A DNA stretch of 64,000 nt from an uncultured Christensenellaceae bacterium (GCA_910586945.1 CAJULO010000002.1:1-64000); one strand, 5' to 3'; shown: positions 9,091-18,762, counted from the first letter of the stretch. Made by a program: numbers and translations. Notes: a model not told the origin generated them from the sequence alone.

Positions 9091-9196
9091 AAGTGCGGAA
9101 AAATGGAGCGGGAAACGAGATTCGAACTCGCGACATTCACCTTGGCAAGGTGACGCTCTACCACTGAGCCATTCCCGCATATAAAATTCCGCACTT
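9091..9196 (-). repeat. 10-bp inverted repeat embracing tRNA-Gly
   Basis: aagtgcggaa (9091-9100) and its exact complement ttccgcactt (9187-9196) flank the tRNA-Gly gene. In the precursor they would pair the 5' leader with the 3' trailer and extend the acceptor stem. Confidence 0.7.
9104..9178 (-). tRNA. tRNA-Gly (anticodon GCC)
   Basis: A 75-nt cloverleaf with acceptor GCGGGAA/TTCCCGC, anticodon loop CTTGCCAAG giving GCC, T-loop GTTCGAATC, and encoded CCA. It lies 24 nt downstream of tRNA-Val. Confidence 0.96.
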
Positions 9197-9202
9197 GCAC
9201 TT

Positions 9203-9278
9203 TGGTGGAAGTTATAGGGCTCGAACCTATGACCCCCTGCTTGTAAGGCAGATGCTCTCCCAACTGAGCTAAACTTCC
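9203..9278 (-). tRNA. tRNA-Val (anticodon TAC)
   Basis: A 76-nt cloverleaf with acceptor GGAAGTT/AACTTCC, anticodon loop CCTTACAAG giving TAC, T-loop GTTCGAGCC, and encoded CCA. It is first in the Val-Gly unit. Confidence 0.96.
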
Positions 9279-9291
9279 AATTTACCTATAT

Positions 9292-9320
9292 ATAATAACA
9301 TATAATTTATGATATTGCAA
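9292..9320 (-). promoter_or_regulatory. promoter of the tRNA-Val/tRNA-Gly unit
   Basis: On the minus strand, TTGCAA (9315-9320), a 17-bp spacer, and TATTAT (9292-9297), about 13 nt before the mature tRNA-Val 5' end. Confidence 0.6.
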
Positions 9321-9422
9321 GTAATTTTTGAATATTTTTAAAAAATTTTTTTTAATTTGTTAATCTTATAAAAAATAAACCATACTATAGGCAAATACTT
9401 TCACATCTTAGGAGATTTTACT

Positions 9423-10445
9423 ATGCCATCCTTATTTACACATCATTTAATAGCAGAATATGCTCTGCAACAACTAGATACAGATTTGCAACAAAAAATT
9501 GAAAAAAAAGAAATTTATGCTTTAGGCGCACAAGGCGCAGATTTGTTCTTTTTTTATCGATTACATGCAGGGAAAAAAAATAATATAGGAGGAAAGCTAC
9601 ACACAATCAATATATATCAAACTTTTTCGGCACTAGAAAGACAATTATGGCGGATGCAAAATAAATATGATGATTATCAAAAAGCTATGCAATGTGCAGC
9701 AGAGCAAAATGTAATTTTACAACAGGATTCTATGCATATTTTAAAAGATATAAAGACCTTTCAATCCTATATTGCTGGATATATTACGCATTATGTGGCA
9801 GATACAGTTTTTCATCCCTTTATATATGCTATGCAAGAAAAATTCCTACAGCTACAACCAAATTGGAAAGGGAAAAGACATGTTTATATTGAAAATGATA
9901 TTGATAGTTATCTACTCAAAAAATATAAAAATGTGCAAGCATCAAAATACCAACTGACTTTTACCGTTGCCAAAGAGGATTTACCGTCATTATGTACTAC
10001 CCTAAGAGTACTGTGTTATGAGGCAGGTTATCCAAATTTTACCTTGCAAGAATTAAACCAAATTTTAACAAGAATCAATCTTTTTGCACGCTTGACACGA
10101 GATGAAAAACAATTTAGACGGTTTTTTTTGCATAGTATAGAATCCGCTTTATTTTTACCACATATATTTTCTGTTACAATGCATCGGAATAGTATAGATG
10201 AAATTTGTGTAAATAGTAAACATACGGAATGGATAAATCCATCTTGTGGACAAAAAGTGAGCACGGAAAGTGCAGATGAACTTTTTGAAAGAGCGGTAGC
10301 TGAAAGCGTTACTGTACTCTCTACCTTTTTTGATTGTGTAGAACAAAATAAAGAATTACCAAAAGAAATTTTTAATAAACATTTTTTAAGTGGTCTAGAT
10401 GAAAGTTTACCACATATTGTTCCGAAAAAAAAAGATAAAAAATAA
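9423..10445 (+). CDS. zinc-dependent phospholipase C-like protein
   Basis: A 340-residue protein whose first ~200 residues resemble the zinc-dependent phospholipase C / S1-P1 nuclease-like fold found in many Clostridia. It starts MPSLFTHHLIAEYAL. GAQGADLFFFYRLHAG lies near residue 38, SYIAGYITHYVADTVFHPFIY near residue 116, and KRHVYIENDIDSYLL near residue 153. These His and Asp residues are in the positions used for metal binding. There is no signal peptide, so it is probably cytoplasmic, and its substrate is unknown. TAGGAG nine bases upstream supports the start. It is monocistronic and converges with the next gene on a shared terminator. Confidence 0.75.
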   Translation: MPSLFTHHLIAEYALQQLDTDLQQKIEKKEIYALGAQGADLFFFYRLHAGKKNNIGGKLHTINIYQTFSALERQLWRMQNKYDDYQKAMQCAAEQNVILQQDSMHILKDIKTFQSYIAGYITHYVADTVFHPFIYAMQEKFLQLQPNWKGKRHVYIENDIDSYLLKKYKNVQASKYQLTFTVAKEDLPSLCTTLRVLCYEAGYPNFTLQELNQILTRINLFARLTRDEKQFRRFFLHSIESALFLPHIFSVTMHRNSIDEICVNSKHTEWINPSCGQKVSTESADELFERAVAESVTVLSTFFDCVEQNKELPKEIFNKHFLSGLDESLPHIVPKKKDKK

Positions 10446-10471
10446 AAGGACACAATTATGTGTGTCCTTTT
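10444..10471. terminator. bidirectional terminator between convergent genes
   Basis: An 11-bp stem, aaaaggacaca / tgtgtcctttt (10444-10454 and 10461-10471), with A and T runs on both sides. It serves the phospholipase-like gene and the opposing lipoprotein gene. Confidence 0.85.
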
Positions 10472-10477
10472 ATTGCA

Positions 10478-11458
10478 TTATGGAGTAAGTGGTGTTTTTG
10501 TAATTGTTTTTAAGGTATATATAATAGCCCCCAGAGAGTACGGCATTGTTTCTTGCACACGGTAGAGGGTATGTCTAAAATCACCAGAAGTTAAAAAAGT
10601 CAGTATGCGACCAGGTCCTTTTCCAATACCATTGCCTGCAATACTAATTTTAGCATTTGTAGTTGCAAATTCTTTCTCTTCTGTAGTATTTGGAAAGGTA
10701 AGTTTTTCTTTACCTGTTGAAAGATTGATTATAGTTGGAACAATACCATTTTCTGTGATTGTATTGACTATATTTGTTGCATCTTGCATAGCGCGTGCAA
10801 CAAAGTAGAGTTGTACACTATCATATGGAGCATTCTTTTTATTGATATTTGATACCGTTTTTACAGAATTTTCAACAGATGTACTATTATTGTTTGCAGT
10901 GGTGTGAATTTCTACTGTATTTGTATCACCGTTATACAACTTATCTACAGTATAATCGTATTTTGTAAATGTATAAGTTTTTGTCTTCGCATTGTATTCT
11001 GGAGTAGTTGCTTTGATGATTTGTGTACTTTTCAATGGACGAAAACCTTCAGTGCTAATTCTACATAGTACTGTAGAGGTGATAGTATCCTTAACTTCTA
11101 TTGCTTGTCCATGATAAGTATATTGACCGTTAATTGTTAGTTCCGTTTTATATTCATAGCTATTATAATTTGTTGCTGTTCCATTATTGATGAGTGCATT
11201 TTCAATAGCACGATAGGCCCCCTGTATAGTTTGGGTCAAAGTCCCACTAGTGAGTGTAAAAGCTAAACCTTCTTTATTTGTGACTGTTTTATGGGTAAGG
11301 TCATAGGTTGCCTGTTCATAAAAACTAGTTTCTTGCTCTCCTTGTGCAAGCCAACGCGTAGTTAGTCCTGCATAAGTATTGCCACATCCGACCAATAACA
11401 TTATCAACGCCAAGGATAGCGGTAGCAATAAAAATATATATAATTTTCTTTTTGACAT
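10478..11458 (-). CDS. putative lipoprotein of unknown function
   Basis: A 326-residue protein with a lysine-containing N-terminus, a hydrophobic helix and the lipobox LVGC at about residues 23-26, so it should be lipid-anchored outside the membrane. The mature part is Thr/Asn-rich and predicted to be mostly beta strands. I do not recognise its family. It has a good start behind GAGAGAG and a TATAAT-type -10 element upstream on the minus strand. It is divergent from addB and convergent with the phospholipase-like gene. Confidence 0.7.
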   Translation of the reverse strand: MSKRKLYIFLLLPLSLALIMLLVGCGNTYAGLTTRWLAQGEQETSFYEQATYDLTHKTVTNKEGLAFTLTSGTLTQTIQGAYRAIENALINNGTATNYNSYEYKTELTINGQYTYHGQAIEVKDTITSTVLCRISTEGFRPLKSTQIIKATTPEYNAKTKTYTFTKYDYTVDKLYNGDTNTVEIHTTANNNSTSVENSVKTVSNINKKNAPYDSVQLYFVARAMQDATNIVNTITENGIVPTIINLSTGKEKLTFPNTTEEKEFATTNAKISIAGNGIGKGPGRILTFLTSGDFRHTLYRVQETMPYSLGAIIYTLKTITKTPLTP

Positions 11459-11598
11459 AATCTACTCTCTCAAAAAATTTTATTTTATTATAGCATAAAA
11501 TTTTAAAATATAAAAGTCTTTTTTTAAATTTTACTTGTAATTATAAATATTTTTATGCAACTGTTTTGTTAGTTCTTTCAAAAGTGGACAAAATATGC

Positions 11599-11604
11599 TA
11601 TACT
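11599..11604 (+). promoter_or_regulatory. -10 element for addBA
   Basis: TGCTATACT (extended -10, TATACT at 11599-11604) lies about 34 nt before the chosen ATG. No good -35 is visible. A promoter here rules out translation from the earlier TTG at 11566. Confidence 0.55.
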
Positions 11605-11637
11605 ATAGAGTATCCATTAAGAAAGAGAGAAAGATAT

Positions 11638-14600
11638 ATGGTTTATTTATATATAGTACCAAGCTTAAATAATTTGTTAGAACTTATTGCAGATTTGCCA
11701 GAAGAACCAACTTTAATTTTTTGTGAAGATAAATTGACTTTTGCACTTGAAGACAAGATTACAAAAACGAAAGGAGCGACTTTCAATATTGAAGTAACAA
11801 CTTTTTCACGCTTTATTTTACAGTATATTGCTCCAGAACATATATTATCCAGTCAAGGTGCTGTTTTGAAAATAGCATCTATTTTGGCGAAAAATAAGGA
11901 AAAGTTGCATTATTTAGGGAAAAATCCTATAGCATATGCCAAGAGTATTTATGCTACATTAGTGCAGTTTCGTGCTTGTGATATTCATTTTGAGGAATTA
12001 TTGCCGCTATTACAACAGGAAAATGCCTTGCAGTATAAGTTAAAGGATTTAGCTTTTATTCATCAAACCTATCTTGCGTATATAGAGCAGAACCATTTGA
12101 CTGATGACAATATTTTGATGTCGCTTTTCCCCGAAGCTTTACAACAAGCAGATATAGCAGATAAACATATTCTTTTTGTTGGATATACTGCTTTTACAAA
12201 ACAAGGAGAATATGCTATAAAAGCGAGTGTACGACTGGCAAAAAAGGTGAGTGGTATATTCATTGGAGGGAGAGAAAACTTTTATTGTAATCATGCCATA
12301 GAGAGTTTTGAAAATGCCACAACTTCTATAAGAGAGGTATATATAGATAGCAACTTGCCTATGCTTGCCGAGCATTTGCGTAAAAATATTACAGCAATAC
12401 AAAAAGAACAACGCCAAACAGACAAAATACATTTTTTTGAAGCGGAAGATAGAGAACAAGAAGTCATTGAAGTGGCAAAACAAATCAAGAGAAGAATAGC
12501 CCAGGGAGCGAGATATAGAGATTGTAGTATTTATGTTGGAAATCTTTTAAAATATGAAAAGAGCATAAGGCGCGTATTCCGGTATTATGGCATTCCAAAT
12601 TTTATGGATAAAAAGGAAAGTGCGGCAACCCATCCATTGGCACAATTTATTGTGCAATTTTATAGTTTAGCTGCTGAATATTTTGACCCAGATGCTATAG
12701 ATATATTTTTAGCAAATCATTATTTAAATATAGAGAATTCCATAAAAGAAAGTTATAGGAATTATTTAAAACATTATGTCAACTATAGGGGCGGCTTCAA
12801 AAAGAAATTTAAAAAACTTGCTGAAGATAATATATATGCTGATAAAATTGCGGAATTTACTGCAATACAACAGCGGATTGTACAGTATGTTGACAGAATG
12901 CAAGGAAAACATAGCGGCGCGGAATATTGTGCAATTTTGTTAGAATTTTTAAATGAGCAAGCAGTTGAAGAAAATACAAAAATCTTGGCAGAACAATTTG
13001 AAGGAATAGATAAAATTTTCATAGAAAATGGCGCAAAAAAGATAATAGACTTTATGCTAGAGATAGAAAAGATTCTGCAAACAGATACCTTTACAGTAGA
13101 TGAGTTTCTCTTGCTTTTAAAACAAAGTCTACAAAGTATTGAAGATATTGCCTTTCTACCCCAAAAATTAGATGAAGTATATATAGGCGAACTTGCTGAA
13201 AGTCGTGGACAGCATAAAAAATTTGTCTTTATCCTAGGTATGACAAGTGATATTCCTGTGCAACAACTAGATACAGGCTTGATAAGTGATAGAGAGATTG
13301 CCTTTTTACAACCCTATCAAATTAAAATCAATCCTAAAATCAAAGATGTCAATAAGCGTCTAAAAGAGATAGTTCTACTCAATTTAGCAAGCTTTACCGA
13401 AGAGTTGTTTGTCAGTTATCCCAAGACAAGTGATGGGGACACTGTAAAAAAAGCAATGTTGATTGAAAATTTAATGGAAATTTTTACAGTGGATAATATA
13501 GCGCCCAGAGAACAAAATTTGGATGCAATAGAATATCATCCTGCTATGCGTAATTTGCTTGTACAATTAGAGCGTTATCGCTGTATGCAAGAAAATCAAT
13601 TGCTTCCACTGCAACAGCTCGCTGCTTTTATGCAAGAACAGTCCAAAAAAACAAAAAGTTATATAGATAAGCCCAGTTATGAAGAAATTCCTCCAGCCAA
13701 AAAAATCGAAAATGCACATAAGTTGCTACTCTCACAAGGAAAACTTTCTGCATCTTTTATTGAACAGCATTATACTTGTCCCTATAAAAACTTTTTGGAG
13801 CGTGGTCTACAGTTGGTAAAGGAAGTGCATAATGTTATTGATGTTCGTGATATGGGAACTTTAGTGCATGCCGTCCTCGAAGAAATTAGTCTAAAAGTGC
13901 AGCATCTTCCAAAGCATGAAATAGTAAATATGTTGCCGACTTTGCAACAGGAAATAGAGCAAATTACTATACAACAATTAGAAAATAGTAATTTTCAATA
14001 CTTGACAGAGACCGAAGAGGAAAAATATAAAAGGGCAATATGTAAAGATATAGCAAATTATCTTTTAGAGGCAGTTGTTGCACATATTAAAGATGGTAAC
14101 TATACAATTGAAGGGGTTGAAAAAGCTTTTGCTATTCCATGCAAAAATTTTAAATTGACAGGGATAATTGATAGAATAGATAGAGAGAATATAAGCGGGG
14201 CTATCCGTGTTATTGACTATAAAACAGGGGCAAATGACTTGAAAAAAGAGGACTATTATGCTGGTAAAAAGGTGCAATTACCACTCTATTTATATGCAAT
14301 GCAACAACAGGGAGAGATAGAGAATAGTAGTTATTTTTCAGCTAAGATAGCATATAGAGAATTTGGAGATAAGCAGGAATTTGAAAAAAAATTATTTTCT
14401 TCTAGGCATGATAAAGATTTGGATAAGAATGCATATATTACCTATGCAATAGCACTTGCTGAAAATTGTTATATGGAAATTATGCAAGGAAAATTGCCAC
14501 CTTCCCCTTATGAAGAGAGTTGTAGCAGATGTGATTATGGTGGCATATGTCGTTACAGTGTGCAGTTTGGAGTACGCAGCGTAAATAAGATAAAGAAGCA

Positions 14601-14643
14601 AGATATAGTCAATTGCATCAATGGAGAAAAAGAGAATGAGTAG
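11638..14643 (+). CDS. addB: AddB-type helicase-nuclease subunit
   Basis: Second subunit of the AddAB (RexAB) helicase-nuclease that processes double-strand ends for recombination. The 1001-residue length is shorter than the usual ~1150. The C-terminal nuclease domain is clear: GTLVHAVLEEI near residue 741 and the PD-(D/E)XK core IRVIDYKTGAN near residue 857. It is bracketed by the four cysteines of the iron-sulfur staple, one in TCPYKNF near 716 and three in CSRCDYGGIC near 962. The N-terminus, where other AddB proteins have a Walker A loop, reads YLYIVPSLNNLLELI with no GxGKS/T. ATG 11638 is preferred because it has GAGAGAAAG upstream and lies below the promoter. addA follows with overlap. 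Confidence 0.9.
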   Translation: MVYLYIVPSLNNLLELIADLPEEPTLIFCEDKLTFALEDKITKTKGATFNIEVTTFSRFILQYIAPEHILSSQGAVLKIASILAKNKEKLHYLGKNPIAYAKSIYATLVQFRACDIHFEELLPLLQQENALQYKLKDLAFIHQTYLAYIEQNHLTDDNILMSLFPEALQQADIADKHILFVGYTAFTKQGEYAIKASVRLAKKVSGIFIGGRENFYCNHAIESFENATTSIREVYIDSNLPMLAEHLRKNITAIQKEQRQTDKIHFFEAEDREQEVIEVAKQIKRRIAQGARYRDCSIYVGNLLKYEKSIRRVFRYYGIPNFMDKKESAATHPLAQFIVQFYSLAAEYFDPDAIDIFLANHYLNIENSIKESYRNYLKHYVNYRGGFKKKFKKLAEDNIYADKIAEFTAIQQRIVQYVDRMQGKHSGAEYCAILLEFLNEQAVEENTKILAEQFEGIDKIFIENGAKKIIDFMLEIEKILQTDTFTVDEFLLLLKQSLQSIEDIAFLPQKLDEVYIGELAESRGQHKKFVFILGMTSDIPVQQLDTGLISDREIAFLQPYQIKINPKIKDVNKRLKEIVLLNLASFTEELFVSYPKTSDGDTVKKAMLIENLMEIFTVDNIAPREQNLDAIEYHPAMRNLLVQLERYRCMQENQLLPLQQLAAFMQEQSKKTKSYIDKPSYEEIPPAKKIENAHKLLLSQGKLSASFIEQHYTCPYKNFLERGLQLVKEVHNVIDVRDMGTLVHAVLEEISLKVQHLPKHEIVNMLPTLQQEIEQITIQQLENSNFQYLTETEEEKYKRAICKDIANYLLEAVVAHIKDGNYTIEGVEKAFAIPCKNFKLTGIIDRIDRENISGAIRVIDYKTGANDLKKEDYYAGKKVQLPLYLYAMQQQGEIENSSYFSAKIAYREFGDKQEFEKKLFSSRHDKDLDKNAYITYAIALAENCYMEIMQGKLPPSPYEESCSRCDYGGICRYSVQFGVRSVNKIKKQDIVNCINGEKENE

Positions 14644-17600
14644 AGTGTGGACAGAGCAACAATGTGCAGTTTTAAATGGAAAGGGAAGAATGATTGTATC
14701 TGCATCTGCAGGTAGCGGCAAGACGGCGGTAATGATTGAAAAAATGACCAATTTAATTTTAAATGGTGTAAAGGTTGAGCAAATTTTGGCAATGACCTTC
14801 ACTAGAGCTGCTGCACAAGAGATGAAAGAAAGACTACAATGCAGTTTACAAAAGGCCATTCTATCAACGCAAGATAAAGAGTTGCAAGAGCATTTAAAAA
14901 GGGAATTAGAGGAAATTGAGGGTGCAACAATAACGACGATAGATTCCTTTTGCAATACACTGATTCAAAAGAATTTTTTTCGATTAGAAGGAGTGGATCC
15001 TAATTTTACAATTTTGACTGAGGAGAATGATTGGTTAAAAAAACTACAAAATAGAGCAATGCAAGCTGCCTTACAAGATTGGCTCTCTGCGCGAGAAGTT
15101 GATAGATATATAGATGATTTCTGTAAAATATTTGCTAAAAATGGCTCTTTTCAACAGGTACAAGAATTGTTGTTGGAAGGGTATAATACAGTGCGTCATA
15201 GAGAGGACTATCTTGCCTTTATACAAGAGATGCCGACATTCTATACTGCAGAAAATTTTGAAATTTTAAGCAAGCAACATTTTCAAAATTGTAAAGCGAG
15301 ACTGCAGAAACTTGCTGGACATCTAACAGAGATATATACTGATTTTTGCGAATTTAAAGATATTTTAAAAGATAAATTTTTCGAGTATATTCTTGCTATT
15401 ACAAATTTTTGCAAAGGCGGATATAACTGTAAAAATTATGATGAATTGGTTACATTTGCTGCAAATTTTACCATTGAGAATAAACCAAAATATGTGCCGT
15501 CAAAAAATACAGATGTTCATATTGTAGAGAAAATTAAAAGTAAAAACGAACAACTCAAACAGCTATTAGAAGTTGTAAAGGAGACAAAACAACAAATTTT
15601 ATTTTATCAAGACAGAGAGCGAGCGATATACAATTTTTACTATGCTGGACAACTTACTGCTGCATTTTGTAAACTTATGTTGATTTTTGATGGATATTTT
15701 ACAAAACAAAAAAGGGCAGTTGGCAAATTGGAGTTTATAGACCTTCCACACTTAACCAATCAACTTTTGCAAGAGGATACAGTCAAAATAGAATTACAAG
15801 AACAATATAAATATCTCTTTATTGATGAATATCAAGATACAAGTCCAATACAAGAGAGCATATTGCAAAAATTAGATATACAAAATTTTTGTATGGTTGG
15901 AGATTTAAAACAGTCTATTTATGGTTTTAGGGGGTGTGCTCCTGAAATCATGCAACAAAAAATGCAAGATAAGGAAAGGTATACTGTATATCAACTCAAT
16001 CAAAACTTTAGAAGCAAATACTCTATCATTTGCTTGGTAAACAATGTTTTTGAAAAGATTCTACCCTATTATGAACATATGCAATCAAATATTGAAGTAG
16101 AGTCTACAGAGGGAGTCTATAGCTATAGCTATTTGCCTAAAGAAAAGGAAGAGGAAGATTGTCATAAAGTCTATTCTGTTTTAGAGAACTTAACGCCGGT
16201 CCTTGAAATTACACCCGAGGGAGAGCTTGCCTATGCCATTATTTGTGCATATATAGCAAGAATGCAAAAGGAGAAGAGTCCGCAAGAATGTTATAATGAT
16301 ATTGTACTATTGACAAGAACTAGAGATAAAAATATAGAGAAAATCATCTATTTTTTAGCAGAAAGGGGCATACCAATTACGACAGATGCCGAGGTCAATA
16401 TTTGTATTTATCCAGAGATTCAAGAGCTATGTAATATTTTGGAGTTTATTGATAATAGACAACAAGATATACCACTCGTAGCAACATTAAAGAGTGCAAT
16501 GATTGGCATGACGGACGAAGAGTTGATAACGATAAAAGAGAATACTACAAGTAAAACTTTTTTTCTTGCGTGTAGAGAATATGTGACAAGATATACAGAT
16601 AGCATAGCGGAAAAATTACTTGCTTTAGACTTGCTTGCAACAAAATTACAAACTATGGCAAAGGTAAAAAGTTGTAGCGAAATATTAGAGTATCTCTTAA
16701 TTCATAAAGAGTTAGAATTGTCATTTTTGACAAGTGCTGGAAAAAATGATGCTAAGTATGCAACAAATCAACAAAAATTGTTGCGTATAGAACGACTATT
16801 GGAGACCGCAGCTGATTGTAGTGTTGCCGAATTTTTACAAAAATTGAGACTACAAGAAGGTAAAATTTTGTATAAGCAATCTGGAGGGCAGAATGCTGTG
16901 CAAATCATGACGGTACATCAATCTAAAGGGTTGGAATTTCCAGTTGTCATTTTAGTAGGACTTGAAAATGCACTTGCCCGCAATGAAAAGCAGGATAAAT
17001 TTAAATTTGATTCTCAATATGGTTTTTATTTTGATGCCTATGATACCAAAAATTTTACAAAGGAGAAGACAATTTTATCTCGTTTGGCAAGAGATAGACA
17101 GATAGAGAAGGCAATAGAAGACCAAAAGCGTGTCTTTTATGTAGCAATGACAAGGGCGAAAAAAGAACTGCATATTCTCATAAACAAGAAAAAGGAAAAG
17201 CGGGAAGAGTTAAAGGAGTATTTATGTTTTCGGGAATTTTTGTTAGATGCGCAGATAGAGAAGTATGATAGGACGGCAGAAGTGATTGTAGCAATGGGGA
17301 CAGACTTTTTAAAGGAAAGAGAGCAAGAGCAAGGACAGAGAGTTTTACAATTGCCAAAGTTGACGGAAGCGGAAATAGTAGCACTTGGAAGGGACTACCA
17401 AAAAAGATATCCATATGCAGCTGCATGTACATTGCCGATAAAGAGTAGTGCAACAGCATTGCGGGCATTGGAAGGGGTTGCAGTGGAAGAGCATAAAGAA
17501 AGGAGACTCTTTACTGCGGGAGAAAATATCTTGACGGGGCTTGCCTATCATGCCTTTTTGGAACATGTTGCATTTTGCACAGATACTGCAGAAAAATGGA

Positions 17601-18016
17601 AAGAAATTGATAGAGTATATAATATGCTGTCAGCAGAGTATCAAAAGGTACTAGATAAAGAGAAAATGTTGCAAATTTTGAATTTGCCAATTTTTCAAAT
17701 TGTGCAGAATGCAGTTGTCTATAAGGAAAAGCGATTTTTATTGCAAGCAAATGTCAATGAAATTGAAGTTTTCAATACAGATATAGAAGATTCCTTTTTA
17801 TTGCAAGGGGTCATAGACCTACTTGTACAAACTAAAGAAGAGATAACCATTGTTGATTATAAATATTCTTCACATACCATGCAGCAACTTGTCAAAGATT
17901 ATCGTCAACAGATGCAAATTTATAAAATGGCAGTGCAAAAATGGCAACCGACAAAAAAAATAATATGTTACATACTCAACATCAAAAACGGAGAATTTAT
18001 GCAGGTAGACTTTTAG
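14636..18016 (+). CDS. addA: AddA helicase-nuclease subunit
   Basis: UvrD-family 3'-5' helicase plus nuclease subunit of AddAB, 1126 residues. The Walker A motif is SASAGSGKTAVMI near residue 23, the Walker B/DExx motif FIDEYQDTSPIQE near residue 398, motif III GDLKQSIYGFRG near 421, and late helicase motifs MTVHQSKGLEFPVV near 758 and VFYVAMTRAKKEL near 834. The C-terminal nuclease shows GLAYHAFLEH and LLQGVIDLL...IVDYKYS near residues 970 and 1070. The ATG used here has GGAG nine bases upstream inside the end of addB. An upstream in-frame ATG at 14621 lacks a ribosome site. It is followed by a terminator. Confidence 0.95.
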   Translation: MSRVWTEQQCAVLNGKGRMIVSASAGSGKTAVMIEKMTNLILNGVKVEQILAMTFTRAAAQEMKERLQCSLQKAILSTQDKELQEHLKRELEEIEGATITTIDSFCNTLIQKNFFRLEGVDPNFTILTEENDWLKKLQNRAMQAALQDWLSAREVDRYIDDFCKIFAKNGSFQQVQELLLEGYNTVRHREDYLAFIQEMPTFYTAENFEILSKQHFQNCKARLQKLAGHLTEIYTDFCEFKDILKDKFFEYILAITNFCKGGYNCKNYDELVTFAANFTIENKPKYVPSKNTDVHIVEKIKSKNEQLKQLLEVVKETKQQILFYQDRERAIYNFYYAGQLTAAFCKLMLIFDGYFTKQKRAVGKLEFIDLPHLTNQLLQEDTVKIELQEQYKYLFIDEYQDTSPIQESILQKLDIQNFCMVGDLKQSIYGFRGCAPEIMQQKMQDKERYTVYQLNQNFRSKYSIICLVNNVFEKILPYYEHMQSNIEVESTEGVYSYSYLPKEKEEEDCHKVYSVLENLTPVLEITPEGELAYAIICAYIARMQKEKSPQECYNDIVLLTRTRDKNIEKIIYFLAERGIPITTDAEVNICIYPEIQELCNILEFIDNRQQDIPLVATLKSAMIGMTDEELITIKENTTSKTFFLACREYVTRYTDSIAEKLLALDLLATKLQTMAKVKSCSEILEYLLIHKELELSFLTSAGKNDAKYATNQQKLLRIERLLETAADCSVAEFLQKLRLQEGKILYKQSGGQNAVQIMTVHQSKGLEFPVVILVGLENALARNEKQDKFKFDSQYGFYFDAYDTKNFTKEKTILSRLARDRQIEKAIEDQKRVFYVAMTRAKKELHILINKKKEKREELKEYLCFREFLLDAQIEKYDRTAEVIVAMGTDFLKEREQEQGQRVLQLPKLTEAEIVALGRDYQKRYPYAAACTLPIKSSATALRALEGVAVEEHKERRLFTAGENILTGLAYHAFLEHVAFCTDTAEKWKEIDRVYNMLSAEYQKVLDKEKMLQILNLPIFQIVQNAVVYKEKRFLLQANVNEIEVFNTDIEDSFLLQGVIDLLVQTKEEITIVDYKYSSHTMQQLVKDYRQQMQIYKMAVQKWQPTKKIICYILNIKNGEFMQVDF

Positions 18017-18054
18017 TTATAGGCAAAAAAGACAAAGTTAGTAAATATATGACA

Positions 18055-18084
18055 AAAAAAATAGCCACATTTGGGCTATTTTTT
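18055..18084 (+). terminator. addBA terminator
   Basis: An 11-bp stem, aaaaaatagcc / ggctatttttt (18055-18065 and 18074-18084), ending in T. Confidence 0.88.
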
Positions 18085-18086
18085 GT

Positions 18087-18092
18087 TATAGT
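18087..18092 (+). promoter_or_regulatory. extended -10 element six bases before an ATG
   Basis: TGTTATAGT at 18084-18092 (TG, one base, TATAGT) is followed by only six bases and then the ATG of the next gene. Transcription would start at or next to the start codon. There is no clear -35. The element overlaps the end of the addBA terminator. Confidence 0.45.
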
Positions 18093-18098
18093 GTAGAT

Positions 18099-18755
18099 AT
18101 GATTGTCAAAATTTATCAGTACATACAAGACCATATCCATACAGAAATTTTTATAGACTATATGGCACTTCTTTTACTTGTTCCATTTCTATTTGCCATT
18201 GTGGAATTTGTATACATCAAAAAAACAAAGAAAAAGGATGTAGATAACAAGGAGAGCATAGTCTTTACAATGCACAGTAATATTATACTACTTGTATATG
18301 TAGGTGTGCAATTTTTTATAATATCTGCAGAGAAATTACCTATTATTTTTGCGCTTGCCAGTGTGGCAAAACTTAGCTATATAGCTGTGACGCTCTTATT
18401 GCAAAGAGCAAAATCCAAAAAAATAAAGAAAGAAAATCTATCTACAAGCATGTCACAAAATACTCTACAAATCATAGAGGATGATGTGTTGTCCATGCAG
18501 ATACCATCACAACAACAGGAGGAAGTAGAGCAATCTGTTGGTTTAGAAAAAGATGTACATATCGACCATATCTATAAAACTTTAGAAAATCTAAGACGAC
18601 AAAAGTTGACGACGGGAGATAGATTGGAATGTAAAAAAATTGAAGAAATTTTGCGTCTATATTGTATGAAAGAAGAGTTTACCAAAGCAGAAGTTGCTCT
18701 ATTAAATGATATTTTAGCTAGTCTTTTAAAAATGATGGCAAAATATACGATATAA
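18099..18755 (+). CDS. hypothetical membrane protein
   Basis: A 218-residue protein with three probable membrane helices in its first ~105 residues (about 20-40, 58-77 and 82-103). A charged linker follows, then a soluble, helix-rich C-terminal part (about 140-218) containing a segment like LENLRRQKLTTGDRLECKKI. I do not recognise the family. There is no Shine-Dalgarno site in front of the ATG, but a -10 element lies six bases away, so the mRNA may be leaderless. It converges with the PRC-barrel gene, only 7 nt apart. Confidence 0.65.
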   Translation: MIVKIYQYIQDHIHTEIFIDYMALLLLVPFLFAIVEFVYIKKTKKKDVDNKESIVFTMHSNIILLVYVGVQFFIISAEKLPIIFALASVAKLSYIAVTLLLQRAKSKKIKKENLSTSMSQNTLQIIEDDVLSMQIPSQQQEEVEQSVGLEKDVHIDHIYKTLENLRRQKLTTGDRLECKKIEEILRLYCMKEEFTKAEVALLNDILASLLKMMAKYTI

Positions 18756-18762
18756 TTGTCAT

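Noticed and set aside
9015..9263. Minus-strand open frame across tRNA-Gly and tRNA-Val
   Set aside because: It only reads through two tRNA genes.
11566..11637. N-terminal extension of AddB from a TTG codon
   Set aside because: The extension covers the -10 element and has no ribosome site; ATG 11638 has both in order.
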